The position numbers and the translations under genes are program-made. Under the pieces are notes generated by a model. The model worked only from the letters and a program-made list of their open reading frames with translations, did not search any database and was not told the DNA's origin. This document shows positions 1 to 9,643 of a DNA stretch of 64,000 bases, one piece after another (position 1 is the stretch's first letter; each line of letters begins with the position of its first letter). The stretch is taken from the NCBI GenBank assembly GCA_021292105.1, contig CM037870.1:21607424-21671423 (forward strand). The letters are read 5' to 3'. Source of the DNA: Anadara kagoshimensis. Taxonomy: Eukaryota > Mollusca > Bivalvia > Arcoida > Arcidae.

Positions 1-1624
1 GTCTGTGGATAGATGTGGTCACTATAACAGGTTTACTTATAAACATGTGGTCTGTATATAGATCTGGTCACTATAACAGGTTTACTTATAAACATGTGGT
101 CTGTATATAGATGTGGTCACTATAGAAGGTTTATTTATAGACATGTAGTCTGTATATAGAGGTGGTCACTATAGAAGGTTTATTTATAGACAGGTGGTCT
201 GTATATAGAGGTGGTCACTATAGCAGGTTTGCTTATAGACATGTGGTCTGTATATAGATGTGGTCATTATAACAGGTTTATTTAGACATATGGTCTGTAT
301 ATAGAGGTGGTCACTATAACAGGTTTATTTATAGACAAGTGGTATATAGATGTGGTCACTATAGCAGGTTTTTATAGACAGGTGATCTGTATATAGATGT
401 GGTCACTATAGAAGATTTATTTATAGACATGTAGTCTGTATATAGAGGTGGTCACTATAGAAGGTTTATTTATAGACAGGTGGTCTGTATATAGAGGTGG
501 TCACTATAGCAGGTTTATTAATAGACAAGTGGTATATAGATATGGTCACTATAGCAGGTTTATTTGTAGACAGGTGGTTTGTATATAGAGGTGGTCACTA
601 TAGCAGGTTTTTTTATAGACAGGTGGTCTGTATATAGAGGTGGTCACTATAGCAGGTTTTTTTTAAACATGTGGTCTGTATATAGATTTGGTCACTATAA
701 CAGGTTTATTTATAGACAGGTGGTATGTATATAGTGGTGGTCACTATAACAGGTTTATAAATAGACAAGTGATATATAGATGTGGTCACTATAGCACGTT
801 TATAAATAGACAGGTGGTCTGTTTTTAGAGGTGGTCACTATAGCAGGTTTATATATAGACAGGTGGTCTGTATATAGATGTGGTCACTATAGCAGGTTTA
901 TTTATAGACAAGTGGTATATAGATGTGGTCACTTTAGCAGGTTTTTATAGACAGGTGGTCTTTATATAGAGGTGGTCACTATAGTAGGATTATTATAGAC
1001 AGGTGGTCTTTATGCAGAGGTGGTCACTATAGAGGGTTTATTTATAGACATGTGGTCTGTGCATAGATCTGGTCACTATAGCAGGTTTATTTATAGACAT
1101 GTGGTCTGAATATAGATGTGGTCATTATAGCAGGTTTATTTATAGACAGGTGGTCTGAATATAGATGTGGTCACTATAACATGTTTATTTATAGACAGGT
1201 GGTCTGTATATAGAGGTGGTCACTATAGAAGGTTTATTTATAGACAGGTGGTCTGAATATAGATGTGGTCACTATAACATGTTTATTTATAGACAGGTGG
1301 TCTGTATATAGAGGTGGTCACTATAGGAGGTTTATTTGTAGACATGTGGTCTGAATATAGATGTGGTCACTATAACATGTTTATTTATAGACATGTCGTC
1401 TGTATATAGAGGTGGTCACTATAGAAGGTTTATTTATAAACAGGTGGTCTGTATATAGATGTGGTCACTATAGCAGGTTTATTTATAGACACGTGGTCTG
1501 AATATAGATGTGGTCACTATAACATGTTTATTTATAGACAGGTGGTCTGTATATAGAGGTGGTCACTATAACATGTTTATTTATAGACAGGTGGTCTGTA
1601 TATAGAGGTGGTCACTATAGCAGT
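1..1624. repeat. 49-bp minisatellite, about 33 copies
   Basis: A direct repeat with a 49-bp period runs from the left edge, so it may continue outside the window. Each unit reads roughly GTCTGTATATAGAGGTGG, then TCACTATAGCAGG, then TTTATTTATAGACAGGTG. Copies differ by scattered substitutions (AGATGTGG or AGAGGTGG; CAGG, AAGG or CATG) and some carry short deletions, for example near 330-345 and 530. The array stops abruptly at about 1624, where ordinary AT-rich sequence begins. The core matches a motif scattered elsewhere in the window (about 25481, 26139, 39829, 44283 and 56391). Confidence 0.97.
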
Positions 1625-2689
1625 TTTTTTGGTAATTTTACAGGATGGACATCTTTAAACTCATCTGTTAGTTTCTTGCAGACATAAGAATTCTGCTGGC
1701 ACAATTATACTGCTCTCTTTGTTTGCCAGAAATAAAAACTTATTATTACATGTATCTCATTTCATTTCTTAACACCATTTAAACTGAACCAAAAACTGTT
1801 ATGTTTTCTTACACATTATTTTGCTATTAATCAAAATTTTCAGTGAATTTTAATATTGCAAGCATTAATTTGTTGATTTTACTTCTAATCTTGGTTACTT
1901 GGCATTCAATATGTTTCATATTAACGACTTTTCTATATGCCCTAATTATGTGAAATGATTTTCAATTATTTTTCTGTAAGGTAAAATTGTTTGATTTCTC
2001 ATTATCAAACATCCTCTTGTTGTTATTTTTGCTGAGTAAAGTTATAAAAACCTGTCATTGTTTTATCTTCATTCTTGATTGGACATGTCGGTTAAAAGTG
2101 GATATATTGACCTTGATTGACCTTTGGTATTGTTACTCAGTAGGTGTTCTTTAGTTCACTTGTCTTAATGTGTCAAGGGAAATAATTCTATATTGCTTCC
2201 AAAAATAGTGATATTTTTGTGTTGTGTGTCTGGCGGACTTGGGCGGACCTACTACCTGTCAAAAGACCTACTGTATAAATGATGAAGCACTTTTTTGACA
2301 AATTAGGTCTGCAATTATAATGGATTGAGTAACATTCTATATATATATGCAAAATATTTATTAGAATTCAACTTGTGTTTGTATTTGATCTGCACTTTAG
2401 AATCGATTATTATCACTTTCAACACAATCATTTAAAAAAACAAAAAAACGTCAAATTAAAAAAAAATATGTTGAAATAGTCTCGCATCATGAATAGTCTG
2501 ATGACCTTGACATTTTATTATTATGACATTTAAAAGTGTGACATCATTATGACATCATAATTCAATACAAAATAACTATTACTCTTGCTATAAAGTCAAA
2601 CTTTATCTGAATTTACTGAAAACTGGCCTTAAAACTGAAATAATTTTGGGTTCATAAATAAATATGTTTATTTGAAGAAATTTCTCGCA
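1625..2689. other. AT-rich upstream flank of the putative gene
   Basis: No coding signal is visible. The stretch is low-GC with oligo-A and oligo-T runs and a short TA run near 2338-2350. One site stands out: two TGACCT half-sites spaced by four bases at 2108-2123, described separately. Confidence 0.6.
2108..2123 (-). promoter_or_regulatory. DR4-type nuclear receptor half-site pair
   Basis: The sequence TGACCT TGAT TGACCT is, on the minus strand, AGGTCA ATCA AGGTCA. This is a perfect direct repeat with a four-base spacer, the layout bound by several RXR heterodimers. It lies about 700 bp upstream of the candidate start codon at 2823. Function is inferred from the motif only. Related AGGTCA motifs occur in repeats elsewhere in the window, so chance or repeat origin is possible. 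Confidence 0.3.
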
Positions 2690-2822
2690 TATTGATTGGT
2701 TAACTTGCCGGGGTACATAGAACTATGTTCGGAAATCTGCCGGGGTACATGAACGCATGCGATGGTTAGTGATAAAACGAAGTAACTCGCACATCTCTGA
2801 CGTCTAGTTACGGTAAACAAAC
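2690..2822 (+). promoter_or_regulatory. CpG-bearing promoter / 5' UTR candidate
   Basis: About a dozen CpG dinucleotides fall within roughly 150 bp, in a window that is otherwise CpG-poor. An inverted CCAAT box (GATTGGT, 2694-2700) and a CRE-like TGACGTCT (2798-2805) are present. The motif GCCGGGGTACAT occurs twice as a direct repeat (2707-2718 and 2739-2750). The segment leads straight into ACAAACATGGCG, a strong translation-start context. No TATA box is evident at a suitable distance. This fits the promoter and short 5' UTR of the gene starting at 2823. The transcription start itself cannot be placed. Confidence 0.5.
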
Positions 2823-2833
2823 ATGGCGACAAG
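2823..2833 (+). CDS. Candidate first coding exon of unidentified gene
   Basis: ATG GCG ACA AG is followed at once by GTACGTAAGT, a near-perfect 5' splice site (AAG|GTACGTAAGT). The start context ACAAACATGGCG has A at -3 and G at +4. The exon encodes Met-Ala-Thr plus two bases of a split codon, so it leaves in phase 2. The candidate exons at 7530 and 61004 both enter in that phase: joining to the first makes codon 4 AGA (Arg), and skipping to the second makes AGC (Ser). An 11-base coding part is short but common for a first exon. No function is assigned. An overlapping 60-codon open frame on the minus strand (2668-2850) has no supporting signal. Confidence 0.5.
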
Positions 2834-2908
2834 GTACGTAAGTCACACAAAATAGGAAATGGAAGTTAAAAAGATCCAACTGGAAACGCTTTGAAGGGTG
2901 ACAAAAAT

Positions 2909-3045
2909 GTTATACAGGGCTTTGGCAGGTTACATGGCCCCATGTACTCCGTCAAGGATGAATGTACCCTTTGCCTGCGGCTCAGGGTAAATAAATCTTT
3001 GACGGGGTACATGGGGCTGTGTAACCTGCCAAAGCCCTGTATAAC
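2909..3045. repeat. Foldback hairpin, about 47-bp arms (MITE-like)
   Basis: The left arm (2909-2955) begins GTTATACAGGGCTTTGGCAG. The right arm (2999-3045) ends CTGCCAAAGCCCTGTATAAC, its reverse complement. Arms match over about 47 bp with few mismatches, around a 43-bp loop that itself contains a TACCCT...AGGGTA inverted pair. The right arm carries ACGGGGTACAT, close to the GCCGGGGTACAT motifs in the promoter-like segment just upstream. The structure fits a miniature inverted-repeat element or a transcribed hairpin in intron 1. An open frame across it (2891-3130) is a by-product. Confidence 0.85.
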
Positions 3046-3084
3046 TTATAATATACCAAAACCTTTCAAATCTCAACAAAATCA

Positions 3085-3525
3085 TTTTGGTTTGGTACTC
3101 AGAAAGAATTGTTCCTACAATAAAGAGTAGTTTAACATTGTACTATTTAACTGGTCTGATGGTTTTGGTTTGGTACTCAGAATAGTTCCTACAATAAAGA
3201 GTAGTTCAACATTGTATCACTAAACTGGTCTGATGGTTTTAGTTTGGTACTCAGATAGAATAGTTCCTACAATAAAGAGTAGTTCAACATTGTATCACTA
3301 AACTGGTCTGATGGTTTTAGTTTGGTACTCAGATAGAATAGTTCCTACAATAAAGAGTAGTTCAACATTGTATCACTAAACTGGTCTGATGGTTTTAGTT
3401 TGGTACTCAGATAGAATAGTTCCTACAATAAAGAGTAGTTCAACATTGTATTACTAAACTAGCCCGCTAGTTTTGGTTTGATATTCACATAGAATAGCTC
3501 CTACAAAAAAGAGTAGTTCAACTCC
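3085..3525. repeat. 78-bp tandem repeat, about 5.5 copies
   Basis: TTTGGTACTCAG recurs at about 3091, 3169, 3243, 3321 and 3399, with a diverged last copy at 3477, giving a 74-78 bp period. Units contain TTCCTACAATAAAGAGTAG and ACTGGTCTGATGGTTTT. The two middle copies are almost identical, which suggests recent homogenisation. The array begins 40 bp after the hairpin at 2909-3045. Confidence 0.95.
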
Positions 3526-4390
3526 AATTCTGCCAGTATGACATTGCAAAGTCAAGGAAATATCAAATATTTTCCAACTTCTTTGTCAAGTATGGCCAGT
3601 TATAAGTAAAAACGGAAAAAAATAACTTGAGGTACATTGGTGGCCTACACATATTACCCATAAAACACCAGATAAATAGTAAAAAAGTTGATTTCCTAGA
3701 CATACTACATAGATCATGTGACCTTACCAGACCCATACTTGTCTGTTTTATAAGTTATTAAGTTGTGAGGAGTAAAATCACTTGTAATTATATGACCTTT
3801 GACTCCCAAACATCCCCTGTGGTCACCTGGTGTCATAGATGATCTGATGGATGTCATCAGGTACAAATTAAGATTTACTCCTCCTCCATGTTGGAGGATA
3901 GATATTATGATTGATATTCACATACAATGTCAGTCCTACAGCTATAGACAACAAACCATAATCACAAATCGTTATCATATTATCAATGCAGGTATTAACA
4001 ATGGTCTGTTTTCATATTGTGTATTGTTGCCTCTTGCTTTTAGAATCTTGGCTTGGGTGTAAAGGAACCATTTATCTGATCCCCCTCACTCTCTTGTTGA
4101 GGTTTTCTTTTTAAGTATATTGCAGCACTTTTCATTATTTCTTACATGTAATGAGTTGTTTTAAAGAAAAGCAAGATGTTGTTATCTGGTAACCATTTTC
4201 TCTTATCCCACTTTTTTGGAGTATGACATTGGATAATTAATATTCTTTGCAGGATGTTTGGTTTATCTTTCAATGGAATTAGTTGCAGGTATGAATATTC
4301 AGCTTGCCATTTTCAATATTCTTTCTTTTTGGATTGAAGTGGAGTGGAGTAAAAGGGTTTAAACTTTAGCCAATGTCTTTCATTTATATT
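3526..4390. other. Intron-like sequence, no feature seen
   Basis: AT-rich sequence with several short open frames, none with splice-site, composition or similarity support. Confidence 0.5.
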
Positions 4391-4465
4391 GCGTAGGTTT
4401 AATTCTGTGATGTTGGAGGAAACTAGAGTGCCCAGATAAAACTGGCTAAAGAACTTTGATCATTA
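4391..4465 (-). mobile_element. SINE tail fragment, minus strand
   Basis: On the minus strand this reads GGGCACTCTAGTTTCCTCCA with a following AACATCACAGAA. That resembles the tail of the intact-looking SINE at 54951-55165 (ACTCCAGTTTCCTCCACTCT). A related fragment is at 17316-17392. No tRNA-like head is visible, so this is a truncated or decayed copy. Confidence 0.45.
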
Positions 4466-5694
4466 CAAAAGCATGGGTTCACATGGGATTTTAACTTATG
4501 CTAAGAGAGTCTAATGTGTGCTGTGTAAGCTTCACAGATTGTCCCCTTGTAAACAACTTCCCACATGAAGTAAAATCTGAAACAAAATCGTATTTCACCA
4601 TTAAGGTTGAGAAAATACTCAATTGAGTTTTTGGCTTTGACAAAATGTCAACTTGGTCATGCAAGAAAATATTCTTTTTATATATCATACATAACTGTGA
4701 AATTGATATGACGTAAAACAAATACATCACACATAGCTATGAAATTGTTGATTTTATGTTAACCAAATTCATCACCAAAAGCATGGAAATGGCTGAATTT
4801 GATGAACTGGTACAACCCCTAGATTTCAAGGTTGATATTTTTAGTTATGATATTTGTTTTTTTTTTTTTTTTTTTTTGTCCGTCAAAAATAATTTGCAAT
4901 ATCGGTAAGAGTCAATTTCGAAATAAGTTCAAAATTGCAGATAGGATTTGACTTTAAGAAACCTGGCAGTAAATATAAGTTCTAACTAGAACAAAGGAGA
5001 TCTAGTGTTATGCAGTCACAATGTATACTCATATTACTGAAAACCTATCTACAGAATTGTCATCCGAAGATTTCAGATTCTTCATGTTTTTGTATCAAAG
5101 AAAGATGAAAATAACACGTGCTGGTTTTCACATTACCTTGGTTACATAACTGAAATTAATTGTTGATACATTAGGTGATCGTTTTTGGTTCACATTACAA
5201 ATTTTATAACTTGTTCATATTAAACATGTAATATAACCTGCTAATATCAGTAAACATATTCCTGTTTGCAGGGATAACCCTAGTACACAGAAGCAGCTAG
5301 CATTCTGACATATGCTTTTATCATAAAAGTGTATGAAAGTTCTTTGAAAAACAATTTTTAAAATGAAGTTCCTGTAAAATCCACCGTACTTGTTCACGAG
5401 TAGGAGTGTTAAACATGCCAATCAAAAGTAATTTAACCACACTGCTGGATGTTATTTCTTCTTTATATCTGGTGACAGTCCAAAGTTGTAAGTTTGATAA
5501 TCGGTAGTCACAATATGTGATTATCTGGTCTTCTTTCATTCCTAAATTGTTCTTTTATGTTCTTGATTGTATTGACTATATCCAAGTATATGTTTTGAAG
5601 CTATTAATTGCTTTCTCCCAACAAGAATCTATAGTACATAACATGAAAATAGTGGTCATTTGTCAAAGTTTAAATTTATATGGTCCAAGTAGGG
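4466..5694. other. Intron-like AT-rich sequence with a poly-T tract
   Basis: No gene is supported. A homopolymer of about 21 T lies near 4857-4877. Overlapping short frames at 5215-5699 are AT-biased and lack splice support. Confidence 0.5.
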
Positions 5695-5830
5695 TTTAGG
5701 GTGTGCTTGGTGTCCAAGTGTTCTACAGTGATGGCTAATAGTTGACATTGACTCTTACCCAGTTCAAACAGATCCTAGTGTAAGAAGGTTTGTCATTTTA
5801 CTTTCCATTAACCTGGTAATTGTGTTTCTA
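5695..5830 (+). mobile_element. Decayed SINE copy
   Basis: The segment contains GTGTCCAAGTGTTCTACAGT (head-like), CAGTTCAAACAGATCCTAGT and GTAAGAAGGTTTGTCATTTT. The GATCCTAGTGT(N)AGAAA(N)GTTTGTC block is the body signature shared with the copies at 13818, 20269, 51211 and 54951. The tail is degraded. Confidence 0.55.
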
Positions 5831-7529
5831 TAAGTGGAAGGATTGGAAATGTGCATTGTAATGTTTCACACAGGAAAACTAGACAATGTATTAAAAATGT
5901 ATTGGAATTAATCATACCCTTATAGTAGAGAGGGGTAATGGTGTTTTTTATCCTAGCAAGATTCTTTCACTTATTTTGAAGTGGTCCTTTCTTGGATGGA
6001 TTATTCTCCTAGCTATCTAGTGAGGATGTGTCAAAGTATGATTTAAATCCGTGTTGTTGAGAGGCACTGTCATATCTAAGCTTAATTCGGAACAGAGATA
6101 TATTAGCTAGTTTATGCATTAATTGATAATTTCAGAAAAAAATTCTTTAATATTGCATTATTTTTTTAAAACTTTATCAATGTGTATACTGATGTGTTTG
6201 TGCTTGCTTGTTTTTTTCAAATAGATTTCACCTAAAACCACTAAAATCACTATCCTGAGGATTAAGGCTTTATCGTTTATCAAGATCGACTTACCTGTGA
6301 GTCGTTAACAGGATCTTATATTTTTAATTGGTTAATGACAAATATTTTGACATTCTCAGGATAATAATATTTGCAGTCAAATAAATGTAGTGATAAATTT
6401 TCAACTAATGGATATGACAATTTGAAGTTTGGGATACATTTTTTATCTGGTTGACACCTATGGACAATGTTACATACATTTTAAATAAAGATCGCATTTC
6501 CTTTGTCAGTCTATGTAAATTACGTCGTTTATTTTGAAGAATACCGCTATTTTTCTGAACATCAACACAAATCTGACATTTCATTTTGTTTGTGTACGTA
6601 AATGTAATTTTGAATTCTTTTCACAATTTTCTGTTTTATAATACTTGATAGATCAGCTCTCCTGCATGCTGATTTATATAACATTTCATAATACTTGACT
6701 ATCTTATTCCTATCATAAATTTTCATAAGAGAATTTTATTGTGATTTTTCAATTTTCAATTTTGATTATTAATCTTGATTTGTTAAAAAATAAGTATTAT
6801 CATTATATTTAAAATGTGGACAAATCTGTAATGATAATAATTGTCAAAATGTTCATTGTGATCAGGGCATTAAATAGATGATACTGTATTGACGGCTAGT
6901 TTATAATTTGTAACTAGCACCAGTGAATTATTATCGTAGTAAAATAGAATAAGAAAATTTGAAGTGTTAGGTAGATTAAATACATTGATATGATTCAATG
7001 ATTTTGATATATCTTTCAGGCGTTACCTTACCCCTAAGTGGATCGAGTGGTAACATATGTCTTAAAACTTCTCCCAAATACTATAACTAACTATAATAGC
7101 TAAAATACATGTTAACAACAACAAGTGTATATACATGTATATGTATTTTATACATGTGCACACATTAATACAGTTATATATATATATATTATACATATAT
7201 ATGTTTTAGTAGGTAACAGTACTGTGGTTGGTAGAATGTCTAGAGAACCTGCCCACTACTGCTAACTGTCTCTTAGAGAAAACTCACAGACTTACAATGT
7301 AATATAAGTCACTTCACGTGGTCTTATAAGACTCAGATGATGATTAAACTAGCGTAACATGGCCTGGTCGATTCAGGACATTCTAAATATAAATAATATT
7401 ACGATATAATAATTAATACAAGCAGTAGGATCGGGCAAGGTGGATCATTAGTACTTAATTGTTTAAACATTTTTGGAAGTTTTTTTTAAAAAAAAAAATC
7501 TTTATATCTCGGCTTACAAATCAAAACAG
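5831..7529. other. Intron-like AT-rich sequence
   Basis: No gene is supported. Low-complexity TA/TG tracts occur near 7120-7205. The far end carries oligo-T/oligo-A runs (7480-7500) that precede the candidate acceptor at 7529. Confidence 0.5.
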
Positions 7530-7610
7530 AACCCTGGACACTTTAACAAAGATGTATAATGATACGTTTGGTGGCTGGTCCGCTGCGTCGCAGGCTCCAA
7601 GATGGTTAAG
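7530..7610 (+). CDS. Candidate second coding exon (81-nt cassette)
   Basis: The segment is bounded by AAAACAG| and |GTAAGAGT and is richer in GC and CpG than its surroundings. Read in phase 2 (one base completing the codon left by exon 1) it is open for 26 codons, starting TLDTLTKMYNDTFGGW and ending SAASQAPRWL, then leaves two bases (AG). The other upstream frame meets TAA after nine codons. Both boundaries are phase 2 and the length is a multiple of three, so skipping it would keep the frame. The acceptor is the weak point: its pyrimidine tract (TCTTTATATCTCGGCTTAC) is separated from AG by an A-rich stretch. Met12, with A at -3, could be an internal start. The protein family is not recognised. 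Confidence 0.5.
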
Positions 7611-9532
7611 GTAAGAGTTTTTTTAATTAAAAAAAAAATTAAATAAAAAAAATTTGACACAAAAAAAGCAGGAAATACAAAAATATATAAGAGAACAAAA
7701 TTTAATTTGTTTTATTGTTTTTGCATCATGAAGTAGGTAAAAAAAAAAACAATTTAAGAAGAACCTTTAAGATGTAGGAAACATGATCCCGCTTAACTTT
7801 GATTGACAGTTAAGAAGTAGAAGAAATAGTTTTCTGCTTGAATTGTACCAAAGATGAAAATAATGGATCTACTCATTTGTTTTAGCTTTTCAGTCCCCCT
7901 TTTTTGTGAAAACCCATCTTTATAACACTTTATTGCTATATTAGAATGGTTAAGTTTTCTGATTTATTTAGTTATTTCTTTGAAGTTTTAACCATGTTTT
8001 GTTTTATATTTCCATTTATTTATTTATTTATTTTAAAGTAAAACAACAGATAATTTTAGTCTTTTGTACACAGATTGTAAAGATTATTATCTTTGAAAAA
8101 AATCAAATAAGTATACAAGATATGTAAGCTAGTATTTTTGATAGTTTTATTCAAGTTTAATGCCAAGCTATCAGGAGATAATTTGAAAAAAAATTTGTTT
8201 TCAAAAACCTTTTATTTTCAAAAATTCAGTTGAGTAATTTCCCTATAAAAATCTTTAAATTGGTATGAATTAAACATTACATTTTAATTCAGATTAATCC
8301 TATTTTTTTTATCACTGGTATATTTTTAGCCATCATGATTTTGTAATATTGCTGCAAAAAGTTGAAATTTTGTATGAGAATGAGTCTTGATAATGTAACA
8401 GATGTGGAAACAAAGTCTCCTCAAATCATTAAAAATATCCTATATCACAAAGACTTCTGCATTTTAATTTAACTTTAGGGTATTTGATTAAAATTTGTAA
8501 GTCAATTTGTTTTATGTGGAAATTTGACACCCTTTTATATTATTATATTATTTTTGATTTGATGAAAAAATATCTCTTATTCAATGTTTTAATAAATTCT
8601 TTTTGTGTTTTAATTTTTTAAAACATTTTTTATATATATTGTGTTCAAAGTAGATGTACATATAGCACTGTTTAAGAGTTTAGTGCATTTTGTCTTTTTT
8701 GTGTCAACTGCAATACACAATTTAATTGTATTCTGCAGATATCAGTATATGCCTTCAACTTTGAATTACCGGTATTTCAATATATACTTTGATTTCAAAG
8801 AAAGATGTTTCAAAGAAAATACAGATATGTCATTTTTGATGATGATAAATAAGACCAATTCTTAAAGATACCAGGACAATACTGAATCTATACAGTGCCT
8901 TTAAAATATTAAATTTACTTTTTCCCTTCATAATTTTTACTTAACTAATTATTCTGGAAACATTTATTTTCCCTGATATTAACGCGTTAGAAATGAGAGA
9001 TAATATTTATTTCATTGTCTAATTATATAGGAGTTACATAAGATGAAATCTACCTTCAACATTTGAAATTTATATGTGAAATGTACATGCATCTACTGTA
9101 TCTATATTAATTTTGTTTGTTCTAGTTAGTCATATTTCAAAAAATTTTAATAAATTTTAACTTTGTGAGATTCTCTTACAAGAAATGAATTTCATCGTTT
9201 ATGTCATAGTCATATACATGAATATAGAGTCATGGAAAAATGACACATCTATTTGGTGTGTATGTGTGTGTACATGTGTAATATATTTAGTCAAAAGCTG
9301 TACAATTTTAAACTACAAAAATGCCCCCTTTTATTTGAACCATTATAAACACAGTAAAACACTTTGATTTTGTGGCTATAATTCTAACATAGCATTTTCA
9401 CAATATCTAATTATATATAACATGATGCATGTAATAATTCTGCTATTTGCCCTTAATGAGGTATGATTTTCTGTTAAGCATGAGATCACAAATTTTGCCC
9501 AAATATTTCTTGCTTGCAAAATAAGCAAGTTT
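7611..9532. other. Intron-like AT-rich sequence
   Basis: Start of the putative 53-kb intron 2. Homopolymer runs of A occur at 7620-7650 and 7740-7750. Short open frames (8641-8865, 9185-9367) have AT-driven composition and no splice support. Confidence 0.5.
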
Positions 9533-9533
9533 T

Positions 9534-9589
<56 letters not shown>

Positions 9590-9592
9590 TAA

Positions 9593-9639
<47 letters not shown>

Positions 9640-9643
9640 ATGA
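9533..9643. repeat. Compound tetranucleotide microsatellite (GTAA)n(ATAA)n
   Basis: About 13 GTAA units are followed directly by about 14 ATAA units. One G-to-A change per unit separates the two blocks, so one block probably arose from the other. The translated Leu-Thr-Tyr/Ile-Tyr runs on the minus strand are artefacts. Confidence 0.98.

Noticed and set aside
2668-2850. 60-codon minus-strand frame over the promoter-like segment
   Set aside because: Openness follows from the local composition; no start context, splice or polyadenylation signal on that strand.
2891-3130. 79-codon plus-strand frame
   Set aside because: It reads through both arms of the foldback hairpin; the sequence is explained by the inverted repeat.
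7602-7610. Separate start codon (ATG GTT AAG|GTAAGAG) as a first exon
   Set aside because: It has a fair start context and a good donor, but in that phase the exon at 61004 would stop at its third codon. The phase-2 reading of the whole 7530-7610 segment fits better.
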